DNA of 63,365 nucleotides, taken from Verrucomicrobia subdivision 6 bacterium. Its GTDB lineage: Bacteria; Verrucomicrobiota; Verrucomicrobiia; Methylacidiphilales; Verrucolacustridaceae. Numbering within the stretch: position 1 is the stretch's first letter; each line of letters opens with the position of its first letter. The stretch is from positions 1-63,365 of the forward strand of contig CAMCFB010000003.1 in NCBI GenBank assembly GCA_945874125.1, written 5' to 3'. The notes beneath the pieces are model-generated. The model did no database searches. It was not told the origin of the DNA and worked only from the letters and a program-made list of their open reading frames with translations. Positions 8,845 through 17,767 of this stretch are shown piece after piece. Both the position numbers and the translations under genes were made by a program.

Positions 8845-9309
8845 ATGTCGAAAAAAGCAAGCCGGATTTCTTCATTATGGGATGGGGTGGAGTCTCGGGG
8901 TCGGGATGTGCGATTCGCGGCGTATTTCCATCATTTCAACCTTGGCGATTACTATGAGGCGCACGATGTTTTAGAGTCGCTCTGGTTAGAGGAGGGGCGC
9001 GGGGCCAAAGGAGCGGCGTTTTATCAAGGGTTGATTCAGCTGGCGGGGGCGTTTGTGCATCTACGAAAACATTATGAAAATCCCACTCACCCCGTCCATC
9101 AGCAAAGGCTACCCCCCGCCTATCGGCTCTTGGGGTTGGCCGAAGCCAATCTCTCTGGCTACGGAGCGGTGTGGGAGGGTGTGAAGATTCAGGACATCGT
9201 GGGGTTGGCCCATGGAGCACGATCCGCCTTAACCAAGGACAACTTCACGCGAAATCCTTGGAGCCCAAGCTTAGGGCCAAGACTTTCTTTGCCCGAAAAA
9301 CTGCACTAG
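8845..9309 (+). CDS. DUF309 domain protein
   Basis: 154 residues. Residues about 28-90 match DUF309: the block NLGDYYEAHDVLESLWLE with the His/Glu pair, then FYQGLIQLAGAFVHLRKHY, an all-helical fold with a conserved polar centre. The molecular role of this family is not known. A GATGAGGAG stretch lies just before the ATG. The 3' end converges on the lipoprotein gene and shares four bases (CTAG) with its stop codon. Confidence 0.8.
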   Translation: MSKKASRISSLWDGVESRGRDVRFAAYFHHFNLGDYYEAHDVLESLWLEEGRGAKGAAFYQGLIQLAGAFVHLRKHYENPTHPVHQQRLPPAYRLLGLAEANLSGYGAVWEGVKIQDIVGLAHGARSALTKDNFTRNPWSPSLGPRLSLPEKLH

Positions 9310-9974
9310 TCGTCTTTTTTCTTTAAGCCATGGCCCTCCACGGCTTCGGTGAATTTTTCGGACACGCTGTCGGCTAGACGATCAATCTGCATAGATTCTT
9401 TCAACCCCGTGCTGCTGGCAATGAAGTTGCCTACTTTGGCGAAGGGGCTGAGTCCTGGTCCTGGGGCGATTTTGCCTTTGGCCGAGCAGTTGTAGACGAG
9501 AAAAGGTTGGGTGATGGGGTGGGTGGAATCGGCCACTGAAATGACGATCCCCACGACGGGATTGTCAGTGCCCAACATTTTTTTCCCTGGATCTAGGTTC
9601 ACCACATTTCCTTCCAGTTTCCACCCATCGGTCGGGACAGGAGAGGAGGAGGTCCAAACTTGCGCCGGCAGATCGGCATCTTTCATTTTTTCCACGATCG
9701 AGGCGGTGATATCGGTTTTGAGGTCGGCTAACTTCTTTCGTGTTTCCTCCTCGTCGTCGGACGGGAGAATCGAAATTCCCTGTTCGTTCTTCTTCTTGGC
9801 ATCGGCGATCGCGCCGGGGTCAATCTTCACGGGGAGGATATAAATCTTTTTGGCCATTTCGGTCGGCCAGACAATCGCGCCAGCGGGGACCGCTTCGGCA
9901 GTTTTGACGGGTTCGTCGGCGGCGGTGCAGGACAAGCAACTCAGGAGGAGTGCCAGAGGGATGGATTTAATCAC
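9306..9974 (-). CDS. Putative lipoprotein, unknown function
   Basis: I start at GTG 9974, which begins a lipoprotein signal (VIKSIPLALLLSC, lipobox-like LLSC, with a second candidate Cys at LSCTA). This start overlaps the yajQ stop by eight bases; the longer open frame would run 101 bases into yajQ and is unlikely. The mature part (about 205 residues) contains YILPVKIDPGAIADAKKKN, a DDEEETRKKLADLKTDI helix, and a C-terminal half with IVISVADSTHPITQPF and a helix ending in Lys/Asp. It resembles bacterial lipoproteins that handle small hydrophobic ligands (DUF4410-like), but the match is weak. It probably sits in the periplasm, membrane-anchored. Confidence 0.6.
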   Translation of the reverse strand: MIKSIPLALLLSCLSCTAADEPVKTAEAVPAGAIVWPTEMAKKIYILPVKIDPGAIADAKKKNEQGISILPSDDEEETRKKLADLKTDITASIVEKMKDADLPAQVWTSSSPVPTDGWKLEGNVVNLDPGKKMLGTDNPVVGIVISVADSTHPITQPFLVYNCSAKGKIAPGPGLSPFAKVGNFIASSTGLKESMQIDRLADSVSEKFTEAVEGHGLKKKDD

Positions 9975-10452
9975 GAAAATTATTAAAGGAGAGGGAGACA
10001 GGGAAGTCGAGCGCGCGTAAGTGGGCGATGGCAGATTGCAGATCATCCCGATTCTTTCCCGAAACACGGACCTTGCCGCCCTCGATCGCGGCCTGAAGCT
10101 TCAATCCGGAGGAGCGAACCGATTGGCTGACCGACTTCGCATTTTCACCCGACAAGCCCTGTTTCAGGTGAATTTCCTGGCGGGCGCGACCGACCGAAGA
10201 GAGTTCCGCATCCTTGGTTTCCAAATTTTTCAAGGGAATCCCGCGCTTGGCCAATTTTCCAATGACGATTTCTCGGAGTGCATCCAGCTTAAATTGATCT
10301 TTGGCTGATAAGACGAGTTTCTCCTTCTCCTCCGCGATTTCCCACTCCACGCCTTTAAAATCGAACCGGCTGGCGAGTTCTTTGCGCGCCATCAGAAGAG
10401 CATTGGCCAGCTCCGCCATATCAATCTCGGAAACAACGTCAAAAGATGGCAT
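9967..10452 (-). CDS. yajQ: YajQ-family nucleotide-binding protein
   Basis: 161 residues, full length. Family blocks are MPSFDVVSEID at the N terminus, ASRFDFKGVEWEI, LKQGLSGENAKSV and the C-terminal VRVSGKNRDDLQSAIAHLRALDFPVSLSFNNFRD region (two ferredoxin-like folds). In Xanthomonas a YajQ protein binds cyclic-di-GMP; whether this one does is unknown. It lies 6 nt downstream of clpB and probably shares its transcript. Cytoplasmic. Confidence 0.93.
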   Translation of the reverse strand: MPSFDVVSEIDMAELANALLMARKELASRFDFKGVEWEIAEEKEKLVLSAKDQFKLDALREIVIGKLAKRGIPLKNLETKDAELSSVGRARQEIHLKQGLSGENAKSVSQSVRSSGLKLQAAIEGGKVRVSGKNRDDLQSAIAHLRALDFPVSLSFNNFRD

Positions 10453-10458
10453 ACAGGT

Positions 10459-13089
10459 TTACTTTTTAGGGGAAGCGACCTGAATGTCCAACTGTCCATC
10501 CTTGTAGGCCAAGGTAAGTGCGGACCCATCGGGAATGTCGCCCGCAAGAAGCTTACGGGAGAGACGGGTTTCTACTTCACGCTGGAGGTACCGTTTCAGG
10601 GGGCGGGCTCCGTAAACGGGGTCGTACCCTTCCCGCGCGATGTGCTCCCGTGCGGAGTCGGATAGGTCGAGGGAGAGGCGCCTTTCCCCCAAGCGTTGGC
10701 GAAGCAGATTGAGGAGAAGATCCACGATTTTCTTAATTTCATTCAGGGTGAGCGGTTTAAAGAGAACGATTTCGTCCACCCGATTCAAAAACTCGGGGCG
10801 AAAATGTTTGCGAAGCTCTGCCATAACCGATTTCCGTGCTTTCTCGGTGATTTCACCTTTGGAATCGAGCCCCTCCATCAGGAGAGGAGAGCCAATATTG
10901 GACGTCATAATGATGAGCGTATTTTTAAAATCTACCGTGCGACCTTGGCTATCGGTTAGACGACCGTCATCGAGGATCTGCAGGAATGTATTAAAGACAT
11001 CGGCATGGGCCTTTTCGATCTCATCAAAAAGGATAACGCAGTAGGGGCGGCGACGAACGGCCTCGGTCAGTTGCCCACCCTCTTCGTACCCGACATAGCC
11101 GGGAGGCGCGCCGATGAGACGCGAGACCGCGTGCTTCTCCATATACTCGGACATATCGATGCGAATGACCGCGTCCTCACTGTCAAACAGGGTGGAGGCC
11201 AACGCCTTGGCCAACTCGGTTTTGCCGACGCCGGTGGGCCCAAGAAAAAGAAAGGAGCCGATCGGTCGTTTGGGATCCTTCAGTCCAGAGCGGGCCCGAA
11301 CGACGGCGTCGGCCACGGCTTGGACGGCCTCGTCTTGGCCAATGACCCGTTCGTGCAAAATTTTATCCAGTCGCAGTAGTTTATCCTTTTCTCCCTCGAG
11401 CAAACGGGTGACAGGGATTCCCGTCCAACGGGCCACCACCTGTCCGACCTCCTCGGCGGTAACCTCCTCGCGCACGAGACGAGGTTTGGCATCCTTTTCT
11501 TTGTCCTTCGTTTCAGCGGCGGCTTCCGCGTCCTTGAGCTTCTTCTCTAGCTCGGGAAGTTTCCCATACTGCAGCTCGGCGACTTGGTTCAGGTCGTAGG
11601 CCCGTTGTGCGGTTTCAATCTGCTGGCGGACTTTTTCGATTTCTTCCCGAACTTTTCGGGACGACTCCACCCCACCCCGTTCCGACTGCCAGCGGGCGTG
11701 CAGGGCATCCCGCTTGGCTTTGAGGTCGGCCAATTCTTTTTCCAAAGTCTTTAAGCGCTCTTTCGAAGCGGTATCTTTCTCCTTTTTGAGAGCCTCGCGT
11801 TCAATTTCCAGCTGGAGGATTCTGCGCTGAAGATTTTCCAGCTCTTCCGGCATCGATTCGATCTCGGTGCGTAGCTTGGCCGCGGCCTCATCGATCAGGT
11901 CGATCGCTTTGTCGGGCAGGAAACGGTCGGTGATATACCGGTTCGAAAGAGTGGCGGCGGCAACCAGAGCGGCGTCCTGGATCCGAACTCCGTGATGGAC
12001 CTCGTATCGCTCCCGAAGTCCGCGCAGAATGGAGACGGTGTCTTCGACGGAAGGTTCCTCCACCATGACCGGTTGGAAGCGGCGCTCCAGGGCGGCATCC
12101 TTTTCGATGTATTTGCGATACTCGTCCAAGGTAGTGGCCCCAATGCAGTGAAGTTCTCCACGGGCGAGCATGGGTTTAAGCATGTTGCCCGCATCCATCG
12201 CACCCTCGGCTTTGCCGGCGCCGACGATGGTGTGAATTTCATCAATGAAGAGAACAATGCCACCCTCGGCCTGAACGACTTCGTTTAGGACCGCTTTGAG
12301 CCGCTCCTCGAATTCGCCCCGAAACTTCGCCCCGGCCACCAAGGCGCCCAGGTCGAGGGCCACGATGCGTTTTTCCTTTAAGCTTTCCGGGACATCCCCG
12401 GCAACGATCCGGCGGGCGAGCCCTTCGACGATGGCGGTTTTGCCCACGCCCGGTTCACCAATCAGAACGGGATTATTTTTCGTTCGCCGAGAGAGAACTT
12501 GAACCGTGCGCCGGATCTCCTGATCCCGACCAATGACGGGATCCAGTTTGCCTTGGCGAGCGAGGCGGGTGAGGTCGCGGCCATATTTCTCGAGCGATTC
12601 GTAGGTGGCCTCCGGATTGGCGGAGGTAACGCGTTGGCCACCGCGAACGGTTTGCAGCGCGGCCAGAAGCTTGTCGCGGGTGATACCAAACTCCTTAAGG
12701 ACTTTGGCGGCGCCGGTATGGGATTCCTCCTTCAGGGCGGCCAGAAGAATATGCTCCACGCTGAGGTAATCGTCCTTCAGTTTGGAGGCCTCCTCGGCCG
12801 CCCGACCGAGGAGGGATTGGAGGCGAGGGGTAATCATGGTGCTGCCAGGCGAGGCGCCCGGACCGGAGACTTTGGGAAGTCGCGCGATTTCCGATTCAAG
12901 CCGCTCGGCAAATCGGGCGGGCTGGGCGCCAAGCTTTTCGATGAGCCGAGGAATGAGGCCGTCCGATTGGGCGGTGAGCGAGTGAAGGAGGTGTTCGACT
13001 TCGACCGCTTGGTGTCCTTGCTGGGCGGCGGTGGCTTGAGCCGAGGCGATTCCTTTTTGGGCGTTTTCGGTGAGCTTGTTTAGATCCAC
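10459..13089 (-). CDS. clpB: Protein disaggregase ClpB (Hsp100)
   Basis: Hexameric AAA+ chaperone that pulls proteins out of aggregates together with DnaK. 876 residues, normal size, with all five parts: N domain (residues 1-150), first ATPase with Walker [10 protein letters not shown] (about 206) and Walker [10 protein letters not shown], the long Glu/Lys/Arg coiled middle domain (about 400-530), second ATPase with GPTGVGKTE (about 610) and [11 protein letters not shown], and the small C-terminal domain with [15 protein letters not shown]. Start codon is GTG. Unlike many neighbours its sequence is not G-skewed, as expected for a highly expressed gene. The 43-nt upstream gap is AT-rich and may hold its promoter; no clear heat-shock element (CIRCE) was seen. 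Confidence 0.98.
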   Translation of the reverse strand: MDLNKLTENAQKGIASAQATAAQQGHQAVEVEHLLHSLTAQSDGLIPRLIEKLGAQPARFAERLESEIARLPKVSGPGASPGSTMITPRLQSLLGRAAEEASKLKDDYLSVEHILLAALKEESHTGAAKVLKEFGITRDKLLAALQTVRGGQRVTSANPEATYESLEKYGRDLTRLARQGKLDPVIGRDQEIRRTVQVLSRRTKNNPVLIGEPGVGKTAIVEGLARRIVAGDVPESLKEKRIVALDLGALVAGAKFRGEFEERLKAVLNEVVQAEGGIVLFIDEIHTIVGAGKAEGAMDAGNMLKPMLARGELHCIGATTLDEYRKYIEKDAALERRFQPVMVEEPSVEDTVSILRGLRERYEVHHGVRIQDAALVAAATLSNRYITDRFLPDKAIDLIDEAAAKLRTEIESMPEELENLQRRILQLEIEREALKKEKDTASKERLKTLEKELADLKAKRDALHARWQSERGGVESSRKVREEIEKVRQQIETAQRAYDLNQVAELQYGKLPELEKKLKDAEAAAETKDKEKDAKPRLVREEVTAEEVGQVVARWTGIPVTRLLEGEKDKLLRLDKILHERVIGQDEAVQAVADAVVRARSGLKDPKRPIGSFLFLGPTGVGKTELAKALASTLFDSEDAVIRIDMSEYMEKHAVSRLIGAPPGYVGYEEGGQLTEAVRRRPYCVILFDEIEKAHADVFNTFLQILDDGRLTDSQGRTVDFKNTLIIMTSNIGSPLLMEGLDSKGEITEKARKSVMAELRKHFRPEFLNRVDEIVLFKPLTLNEIKKIVDLLLNLLRQRLGERRLSLDLSDSAREHIAREGYDPVYGARPLKRYLQREVETRLSRKLLAGDIPDGSALTLAYKDGQLDIQVASPKK

Positions 13090-13132
13090 GGAGAAATTAT
13101 TGGTCAGAGATGGATTGAAGGCGAAGAGAAAA

Positions 13133-14164
13133 TTATCGGGTCAAGCGAAAGAGGAGTGAAGGAATCGCTGGAAAAATGCGGGCCAGATTCCAGAGGATGG
13201 AGCGGGGGATGGGATGGAAGAGTGCTTGCTGGAGCGGTCGGGCATGTCGCAGTCGGGGAGCGAAGGCGGAGTCGAGCCGTTGGGAGACTTCTTGGGTGGC
13301 GGCTGGCCAATTGATTTTGTCGGCCGCCCAATCGACGAGCGAGGGAGCGGCGAGGTGGGCCCCTTCCATTGCCATCGACATACCGTTTCCAGTGACGGGG
13401 GGAATCATAGTCAGGGAATCGCCGATGCGAATGCCGGAGCGGCCGGCGGCCTTTTGGGGAGAGAGAGAGAGGGCGGCGATGGAGCTAAAGGAAGACTCGT
13501 TCCATTCCGCCTGACGGAGCCGCTGGTGGAGGAGGGAAGTGGGATCAGGACAAAGCCAGCTTTTCCAAGAGGTGGCTAAATGGGGAATGGAGGTGCGAGA
13601 GCGAAAGAGGCCGCACACATTGACTTGCTGGTTCTCGATCTGGCAGAGCCCAATGTATCCGTGGGGAGAGAGATGCATTTCGAGGCCGGCTTGCAGGGTG
13701 ACATTGCGGGCATGGGCTTTGAGTCCAAACCAGCGCCAGCCGTTTTCGGTGGTGGAAGGTTGGCGGCCGGTGGCCAGAACAGTCCCCTCTTTGGTTTCTG
13801 GGGTCACGCGTTGGCCAAGGTGGATGACGCCACCCAGCTGGGTGAATTCCTGAACTAAAAACTGGTCGAACTCATAGCGGGAGAGGCAGAGGGCGGGCTG
13901 GGGAAGTGTGCGGCGGTGGAGGACGGAGGAGCCGAGCGCGAGGAGGATATCGCTGGCCTCGACGGCGCCCAATCGATGCAGGGCGGGACGAAGCCCGAGG
14001 GATTCGATGACGGAGAGGGCACGACCGCTGAGGTATTCCCCGCAGACCCGATGGCGAGGGTAGGTCCCCGCCTCATGGAGGGTGACCGGAACATTTTTTT
14101 GGCGGAGATGGATTCCGAGGGTAAGTCCGGCGAGGCCCCCTCCCAGGATGGTGATCGGCTTCAT
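13133..14164 (-). CDS. FAD-dependent oxidoreductase of the type III polyketide operon (geranylgeranyl reductase-like)
   Basis: 343 residues from ATG 14164. N-terminal Rossmann motif [15 protein letters not shown], then the [11 protein letters not shown] block typical of the geranylgeranyl reductase/flavin hydroxylase group, and the second FAD-site motif [20 protein letters not shown]. The ATG overlaps the stop of the methyltransferase gene as ATGA, so translation is coupled. By analogy with the Streptomyces srs operon, where a flavoprotein hydroxylates methylated alkylresorcinol, it probably oxidises or reduces the polyketide product; direction and substrate are not known. The open frame continues far upstream through the methyltransferase gene, but those residues are out-of-frame noise. 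Basic C-terminal tail, possibly membrane-associated. Confidence 0.85.
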   Translation of the reverse strand: MKPITILGGGLAGLTLGIHLRQKNVPVTLHEAGTYPRHRVCGEYLSGRALSVIESLGLRPALHRLGAVEASDILLALGSSVLHRRTLPQPALCLSRYEFDQFLVQEFTQLGGVIHLGQRVTPETKEGTVLATGRQPSTTENGWRWFGLKAHARNVTLQAGLEMHLSPHGYIGLCQIENQQVNVCGLFRSRTSIPHLATSWKSWLCPDPTSLLHQRLRQAEWNESSFSSIAALSLSPQKAAGRSGIRIGDSLTMIPPVTGNGMSMAMEGAHLAAPSLVDWAADKINWPAATQEVSQRLDSAFAPRLRHARPLQQALFHPIPRSILWNLARIFPAIPSLLFRLTR

Positions 14165-14856
14165 ACTTTTTTTGTGGCGGAAAAAAAGTGGGTGAAGAGA
14201 CCTGCCGGATGTTCCGTTAGATTCCAGTCGTTGGAGTGGGGCCAGAGGGCGGAGAGTTCCGGCGGGCGAAAGCCGGCTTGGACGCTGACGCGAGCATCGT
14301 GCTGGGTAACCAAGTTGCAAGCGAGGAGGGGGAGAAGACGGGATCCGAGGGCACCCGCCCAAGAGCGGCGGGGTTCGGCCGCGACGAAAACGGGGGAAAG
14401 GCGGGAGATTTTCATGAAAAGAGAGTGGAGAGAAGCATCGGAAAAGTGATGAAGAAAAAGATTGGTGAGGATGAGTTCGGTGGTTGGGGCGGAGTTGGCC
14501 CAATCGGCCGCGTCGGCGGAAATGATCGAGGGAAGCCAGTTTTGTCGGCGGAGATGCTCGAGCGTGGAGTCGGGAACGCAGGGTTGGCGATCGACAAAAA
14601 AAAGGCGGGCGCCGTGTCCGCCCTGGGGGAAGGCAGTTGGCAGGATCTGGCGGAGAAGATGACCATCCCCTGAACCGAGATCGACCAGGCTGGCGGGGGG
14701 TCGATCGGGATAGTGGGTCTGCCACCAGCGAAGCCAGAGGCGTGTTTGCCCAAGGATCGGGTGGAGACGGCGAAGATCGGCGCGACTGGCGATGGCGGTG
14801 GGATCGGAGGGAGGGAGGGAGTCGAGAAGTTCGGGGGTTAGTCTGCGCGGGCTCAT
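14161..14856 (-). CDS. SAM-dependent methyltransferase of the type III polyketide operon
   Basis: 231 residues. The SAM loop LVDLGSGDGHLLRQIL lies around residue 58, followed by an acidic strand (LFFVDRQP), a possible adenine-binding ADAADW, and LTNLFLHHFSD. The start ATG 14856 overlaps the polyketide synthase stop (ATGA, 14853-14856), and its own stop overlaps the flavoprotein start (ATGA, 14161-14164), so the three genes are translationally chained. Likely role: O- or C-methylation of the phenolic polyketide product. The coding strand is C-rich, giving many Pro, Ser and His. Confidence 0.83.
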   Translation of the reverse strand: MSPRRLTPELLDSLPPSDPTAIASRADLRRLHPILGQTRLWLRWWQTHYPDRPPASLVDLGSGDGHLLRQILPTAFPQGGHGARLFFVDRQPCVPDSTLEHLRRQNWLPSIISADAADWANSAPTTELILTNLFLHHFSDASLHSLFMKISRLSPVFVAAEPRRSWAGALGSRLLPLLACNLVTQHDARVSVQAGFRPPELSALWPHSNDWNLTEHPAGLFTHFFSATKKV

Positions 14857-15902
14857 GAGGTGACTTCGAGAAGGGCTCCGTAGCTGGAGAATCCTGCTCC
14901 GAAGGAGGCGAGCCACCACTTTCCGTCGGGCACTCCATTTTCGAGGGCGGATTGAAGGGCGAACAGGCAGGAGGGGCTGCTCATGTTTCCGTGTCGGCGC
15001 AGGACTTCGGAGCTGTGTTGCGTATCTTTTTCTTGAAGGGAAAACTCCTGACGAAGTGCGGCCAAGACATCGCGACCGCCGCCGTGCCAGATCCAACCGG
15101 AGATATTCTGGGGTTGCATGCCGGCCTGCTGGAAGACCGTGCGGGCGTGGCGGGCGGCGAGTTCGGGGACTTCGGGGGCGAGGAGGTTGCGGAGGAGACC
15201 TTGGCGATGGTCGAAGCGGAGAGAGTCGCGGTCCTTTGGTTCGAGATGGGAGACGGTTTTGAGTAGGCGAACGGTGCGTTTGGCGGGGGGAGGTTGGGCG
15301 GAAAGGATGGTGGCGGCGGCTCCGTCTCCAAAAAGGCAGGCACTGATGAGAACGCCGGGGTCGTCATCAAGGTAGGAGGCGGCGGAGCAGATTTCCACAC
15401 AGACGATGAGGGCGTGTTTGGCCAACCCGGAGGAGATGAGGGAGGAGGCTTGTTGAATGGCGGGCAGGGCAGCCCCGCAACCCAGGCCGACGAGGTCGAG
15501 AAAGGTGAGAGAGGGTTTCAGGCCGAGACTTTGGGAGAGGTAACTGGTCAGACCGGGGCAAAGGTATCCGGTGCAGGTGGCCACGAGGAGGGCATCGATT
15601 TGGGAAATGGGGAGGCCAGATTTTTCGATGGCTTGGCGGGCGGCGGTTTCGGCGAGGGTGGGGGCGTGCTTTTGGAAGCGGGCCATCATTTGGTCGGGCT
15701 CGAAAACGAAAGCGTCCCGCATTTTTTCTAAGGCGAAGTGTCGGGTTTCGATGCCGTTGCGGTTGCCGAGCACTTTGCGAAGGAGGGCACGGGAGCGAGG
15801 GGTGAGCTGGTGGTATTTGGGGGCTTGTTCGAGCGCGGTGAGGACTTCGGCTTGCGAGAAGGCGCGTGGGGGAACGGCGGTGCCAATGGAGTGGAGGTAC
15901 AC
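14853..15902 (-). CDS. Type III polyketide synthase (chalcone/alkylresorcinol synthase-like)
   Basis: 349 residues from GTG 15902, usual size. The Cys-His-Asn triad is visible: Cys142 in LVGLGCGAALPA, His273 in WIWHGGG, Asn306 in RHGNMSSPS. The C-terminal GFGPG loop of plant enzymes reads SFGAGFSSYG here. Such enzymes extend an acyl-CoA starter with malonyl-CoA and cyclise it, giving alkylpyrones, alkylresorcinols or acylphloroglucinols. With the coupled methyltransferase and flavoprotein this is a compact natural-product operon, most likely a methylated, oxidised phenolic lipid. It begins 94 nt beyond the last repeat core of array 2. Confidence 0.92.
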   Translation of the reverse strand: MYLHSIGTAVPPRAFSQAEVLTALEQAPKYHQLTPRSRALLRKVLGNRNGIETRHFALEKMRDAFVFEPDQMMARFQKHAPTLAETAARQAIEKSGLPISQIDALLVATCTGYLCPGLTSYLSQSLGLKPSLTFLDLVGLGCGAALPAIQQASSLISSGLAKHALIVCVEICSAASYLDDDPGVLISACLFGDGAAATILSAQPPPAKRTVRLLKTVSHLEPKDRDSLRFDHRQGLLRNLLAPEVPELAARHARTVFQQAGMQPQNISGWIWHGGGRDVLAALRQEFSLQEKDTQHSSEVLRRHGNMSSPSCLFALQSALENGVPDGKWWLASFGAGFSSYGALLEVTS

Positions 15903-15995
15903 GGTTTATTTTTTCTTGGAGAAGATATGGGTGAAAAGGGTGATGAAGGATGAAGCAAAGGAAGAGTAATGCAAAAGAAGTTCAATCCAAGAGAC

Positions 15996-16131
15996 GACCT
16001 ACGACCCCAAAATCAGAAAATGGCCTTATAACCCGTTGTCGGGCAATGACTTATTCGACCTACGACCCCCAATAAGTCGTTGTGGGACAAGGGGTTATGG
16101 GGCGGTTTTTTGGAAGTGACCTACGACCCCA
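15996..16131. repeat. Repeat array 2: three GACCTACGACCCC cores spaced exactly 61 nt
   Basis: Cores start at 15996, 16057 and 16118, again exactly 61 nt apart; the middle copy has one extra C. Read on the minus strand the array starts five bases after the stop codon of the OppF-like gene and ends before the polyketide synthase promoter region. The first unit after the stop resembles the first and third units of array 1 (GGTCAC--CC-AAAAAC--CCCC), and the middle unit resembles the alternate type (TTATAAGGC and TTTTGGGG against TTTACAAGGC and TATTGGGG). Together the two loci define a dispersed family. Confidence 0.9.
16028..16098. other. Long stem-loop presenting the middle core of array 2
   Basis: The 28-nt arms 16028-16055 and 16071-16098 are imperfect inverted repeats (23 of 28 positions match). 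The inner part AATGACTTATT / AATAAGTCGTT pairs over 11 positions with one wobble and encloses the 15-nt loop CGACCTACGACCCCC. Flanking cores lie outside the stem on both sides. Arm sequences differ from those of array 1 while the geometry is the same, which suggests that structure rather than arm sequence is kept. Confidence 0.7.
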
Positions 16132-16136
16132 AAGGT

Positions 16137-16931
16137 TTAGTCGAGGGAGGGGATGGAGGCGAGGAGGCGTTGGGTGTAGGGGTGCGCGGGGTGAGTGGTG
16201 ATCTGCTCGGAAGATCCCTCCTCGACAAGTTGGCCGTGTTCGAGGACGGCGATCTGATCGCTGACGTGTTCGACGACGGCCAGATCGTGCGCAATAAAAA
16301 GGTAGGTGAGATTTAGCTTTTCTTGGAGATCCATCAGGAGGTTGACGATTTGGGCTTGGACGGAGACATCGAGGGCGCTGACCGGTTCGTCGCAGATGAT
16401 GAATTCGGGTTCGACCGCCAGAGCCCGAGCAATTCCGATGCGTTGACGCTGACCCCCGCTGAACTCATGGGGGAATCGGCGGGCAAAGGTGGGATCAAGT
16501 CCCACCAGTTGGAGAAGCTCGGCCACGCGCTCAGCGCGATCCGTGCCACTCATCTGTGGAAAGTGAATTTCAAGCGGCTCCGCTAAGATCGTCCCGATGC
16601 GAAGGCGTGGGTTGAGAGAGTTGTACGGATCTTGGAAAACCATCTGAATTTTTTTGCGGAAGGGGCGAAGTTCGGAGCCGTGCAACGAGGTCAGCTCCTG
16701 CCCAGCGTAGTGAACCGATCCGGAGGTGGGATTGACTAGTCGGACAATGACGCGGCCCAGGGTGGTTTTGCCCGAACCACTTTCGCCCACGAGACCCAGA
16801 GTGGAGCCTTTGTCCACCGAGAGGGAAACGTTATCTAAGGCTTTGACCACTCCGGTTTGTCTTTGCAGGAGACCCGAGCGGAGGGGGAAGTGAACCGAAA
16901 GATGGCGGACTTCGAGAAGAGGGGAGCTCAT
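16137..16931 (-). CDS. Peptide-type ABC transporter ATPase, OppF-like
   Basis: 264 residues. Walker [12 protein letters not shown], signature FSGGQRQRIGIARAL, Walker B FIICDEPVSALD, switch FIAHDLAVV, and a C-terminal HPYTQRLLASIPS tail that marks the oligopeptide/dipeptide subfamily. Last gene of a five-gene importer operon; its ATG overlaps the preceding OppD-like stop (ATGA, 16928-16931). It couples ATP hydrolysis to peptide or small-solute import at the inner membrane. The stop codon is followed five bases later by the first core of repeat array 2. Confidence 0.95.
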   Translation of the reverse strand: MSSPLLEVRHLSVHFPLRSGLLQRQTGVVKALDNVSLSVDKGSTLGLVGESGSGKTTLGRVIVRLVNPTSGSVHYAGQELTSLHGSELRPFRKKIQMVFQDPYNSLNPRLRIGTILAEPLEIHFPQMSGTDRAERVAELLQLVGLDPTFARRFPHEFSGGQRQRIGIARALAVEPEFIICDEPVSALDVSVQAQIVNLLMDLQEKLNLTYLFIAHDLAVVEHVSDQIAVLEHGQLVEEGSSEQITTHPAHPYTQRLLASIPSLD

Positions 16932-17767
16932 TTGGTGGTAAGGGCGGCGCGATCGATCGAGGCGAGGCGTTTGGTTTTCTGGCCCAGTCGGGGGATGCAG
17001 TCGAGCAGTGCCTTGGTGTAGGGGTGCTGGGGGGATTTTAGAATCTGTTTCACGGGGCCCTGTTCGACCAACTGACCATCCAGCATGACGAGAACGCGGT
17101 CGGCAAAGTTGGCTACGATGCCGAAGTTGTGGGTGATGAGCAGAACCGACATGCCGAGTTTTTGGCGCAGGTCGCGGAGGAGATCGAGAATCTGAGCTTG
17201 AATGGTGACATCCAAAGCGGTGGTCGGTTCATCGGCCACGAGAAGTTTGGGTTGGCAAGCCAGTGCCATGGCGATCATGGCGCGTTGTTGCATGCCTCCC
17301 GAAAGTTGATGAGGGTAGTCGCGAGCCCGAAGTTCGGGGTCACGAATTCCCACCAGCCCAAGCAGGCGGGCCACTTCGTCTTTTGTGTGAGCGAGTTTGG
17401 GTTGGTGCAGTTGCAGTGCTTCGGAAATTTGGAACCCGATGGAGAAGACGGGATTTAAGGAGGTGGAGGGTTCTTGAAAAATGTAGGCCAGCTTGCCCCC
17501 GCGTGCTTTTTGGAGGTCTGATTCCGAGCAGGTGAGGAGGTCGGTCCCATCTTGCCAGAGAACTTTTCCCTGAAGCCTGCAGGTCGGGCTCGGCGGGGTG
17601 AGGCGGGTTAGGGCAAGGGCAGCGGTGGTTTTGCCGGAGCCGCTCTCTCCCACGACGGCGACGGTTTCTCCGGGTTGAATGGAGAAGGAGAGGTTATCGA
17701 CGGCGACGACAGGTTTTGACCCTGAATCGAACGAGACGGTTAAATTTTTAACTTCGAGAAGGTTCAT
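16928..17767 (-). CDS. Peptide-type ABC transporter ATPase, OppD-like
   Basis: 279 residues. Walker [16 protein letters not shown]-loop [15 protein letters not shown], signature [15 protein letters not shown], Walker [15 protein letters not shown], switch LITHNFG. The C-terminal [15 protein letters not shown] is typical of OppD/DppD. It pairs with the following OppF-like ATPase to form the heterodimeric motor. Overlaps both neighbours by ATGA (17764-17767 and 16928-16931). Confidence 0.95.
   Translation of the reverse strand: MNLLEVKNLTVSFDSGSKPVVAVDNLSFSIQPGETVAVVGESGSGKTTAALALTRLTPPSPTCRLQGKVLWQDGTDLLTCSESDLQKARGGKLAYIFQEPSTSLNPVFSIGFQISEALQLHQPKLAHTKDEVARLLGLVGIRDPELRARDYPHQLSGGMQQRAMIAMALACQPKLLVADEPTTALDVTIQAQILDLLRDLRQKLGMSVLLITHNFGIVANFADRVLVMLDGQLVEQGPVKQILKSPQHPYTKALLDCIPRLGQKTKRLASIDRAALTTK

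Noticed and set aside
10610-10640. Further copy of the repeat core (ACGGGGTCGTACCC in clpB)
   Set aside because: Only about nine bases match, it lies in a conserved coding stretch, and no 61-nt partner exists; the same holds for GGGTCGTAGG in the nos gene near 35000.
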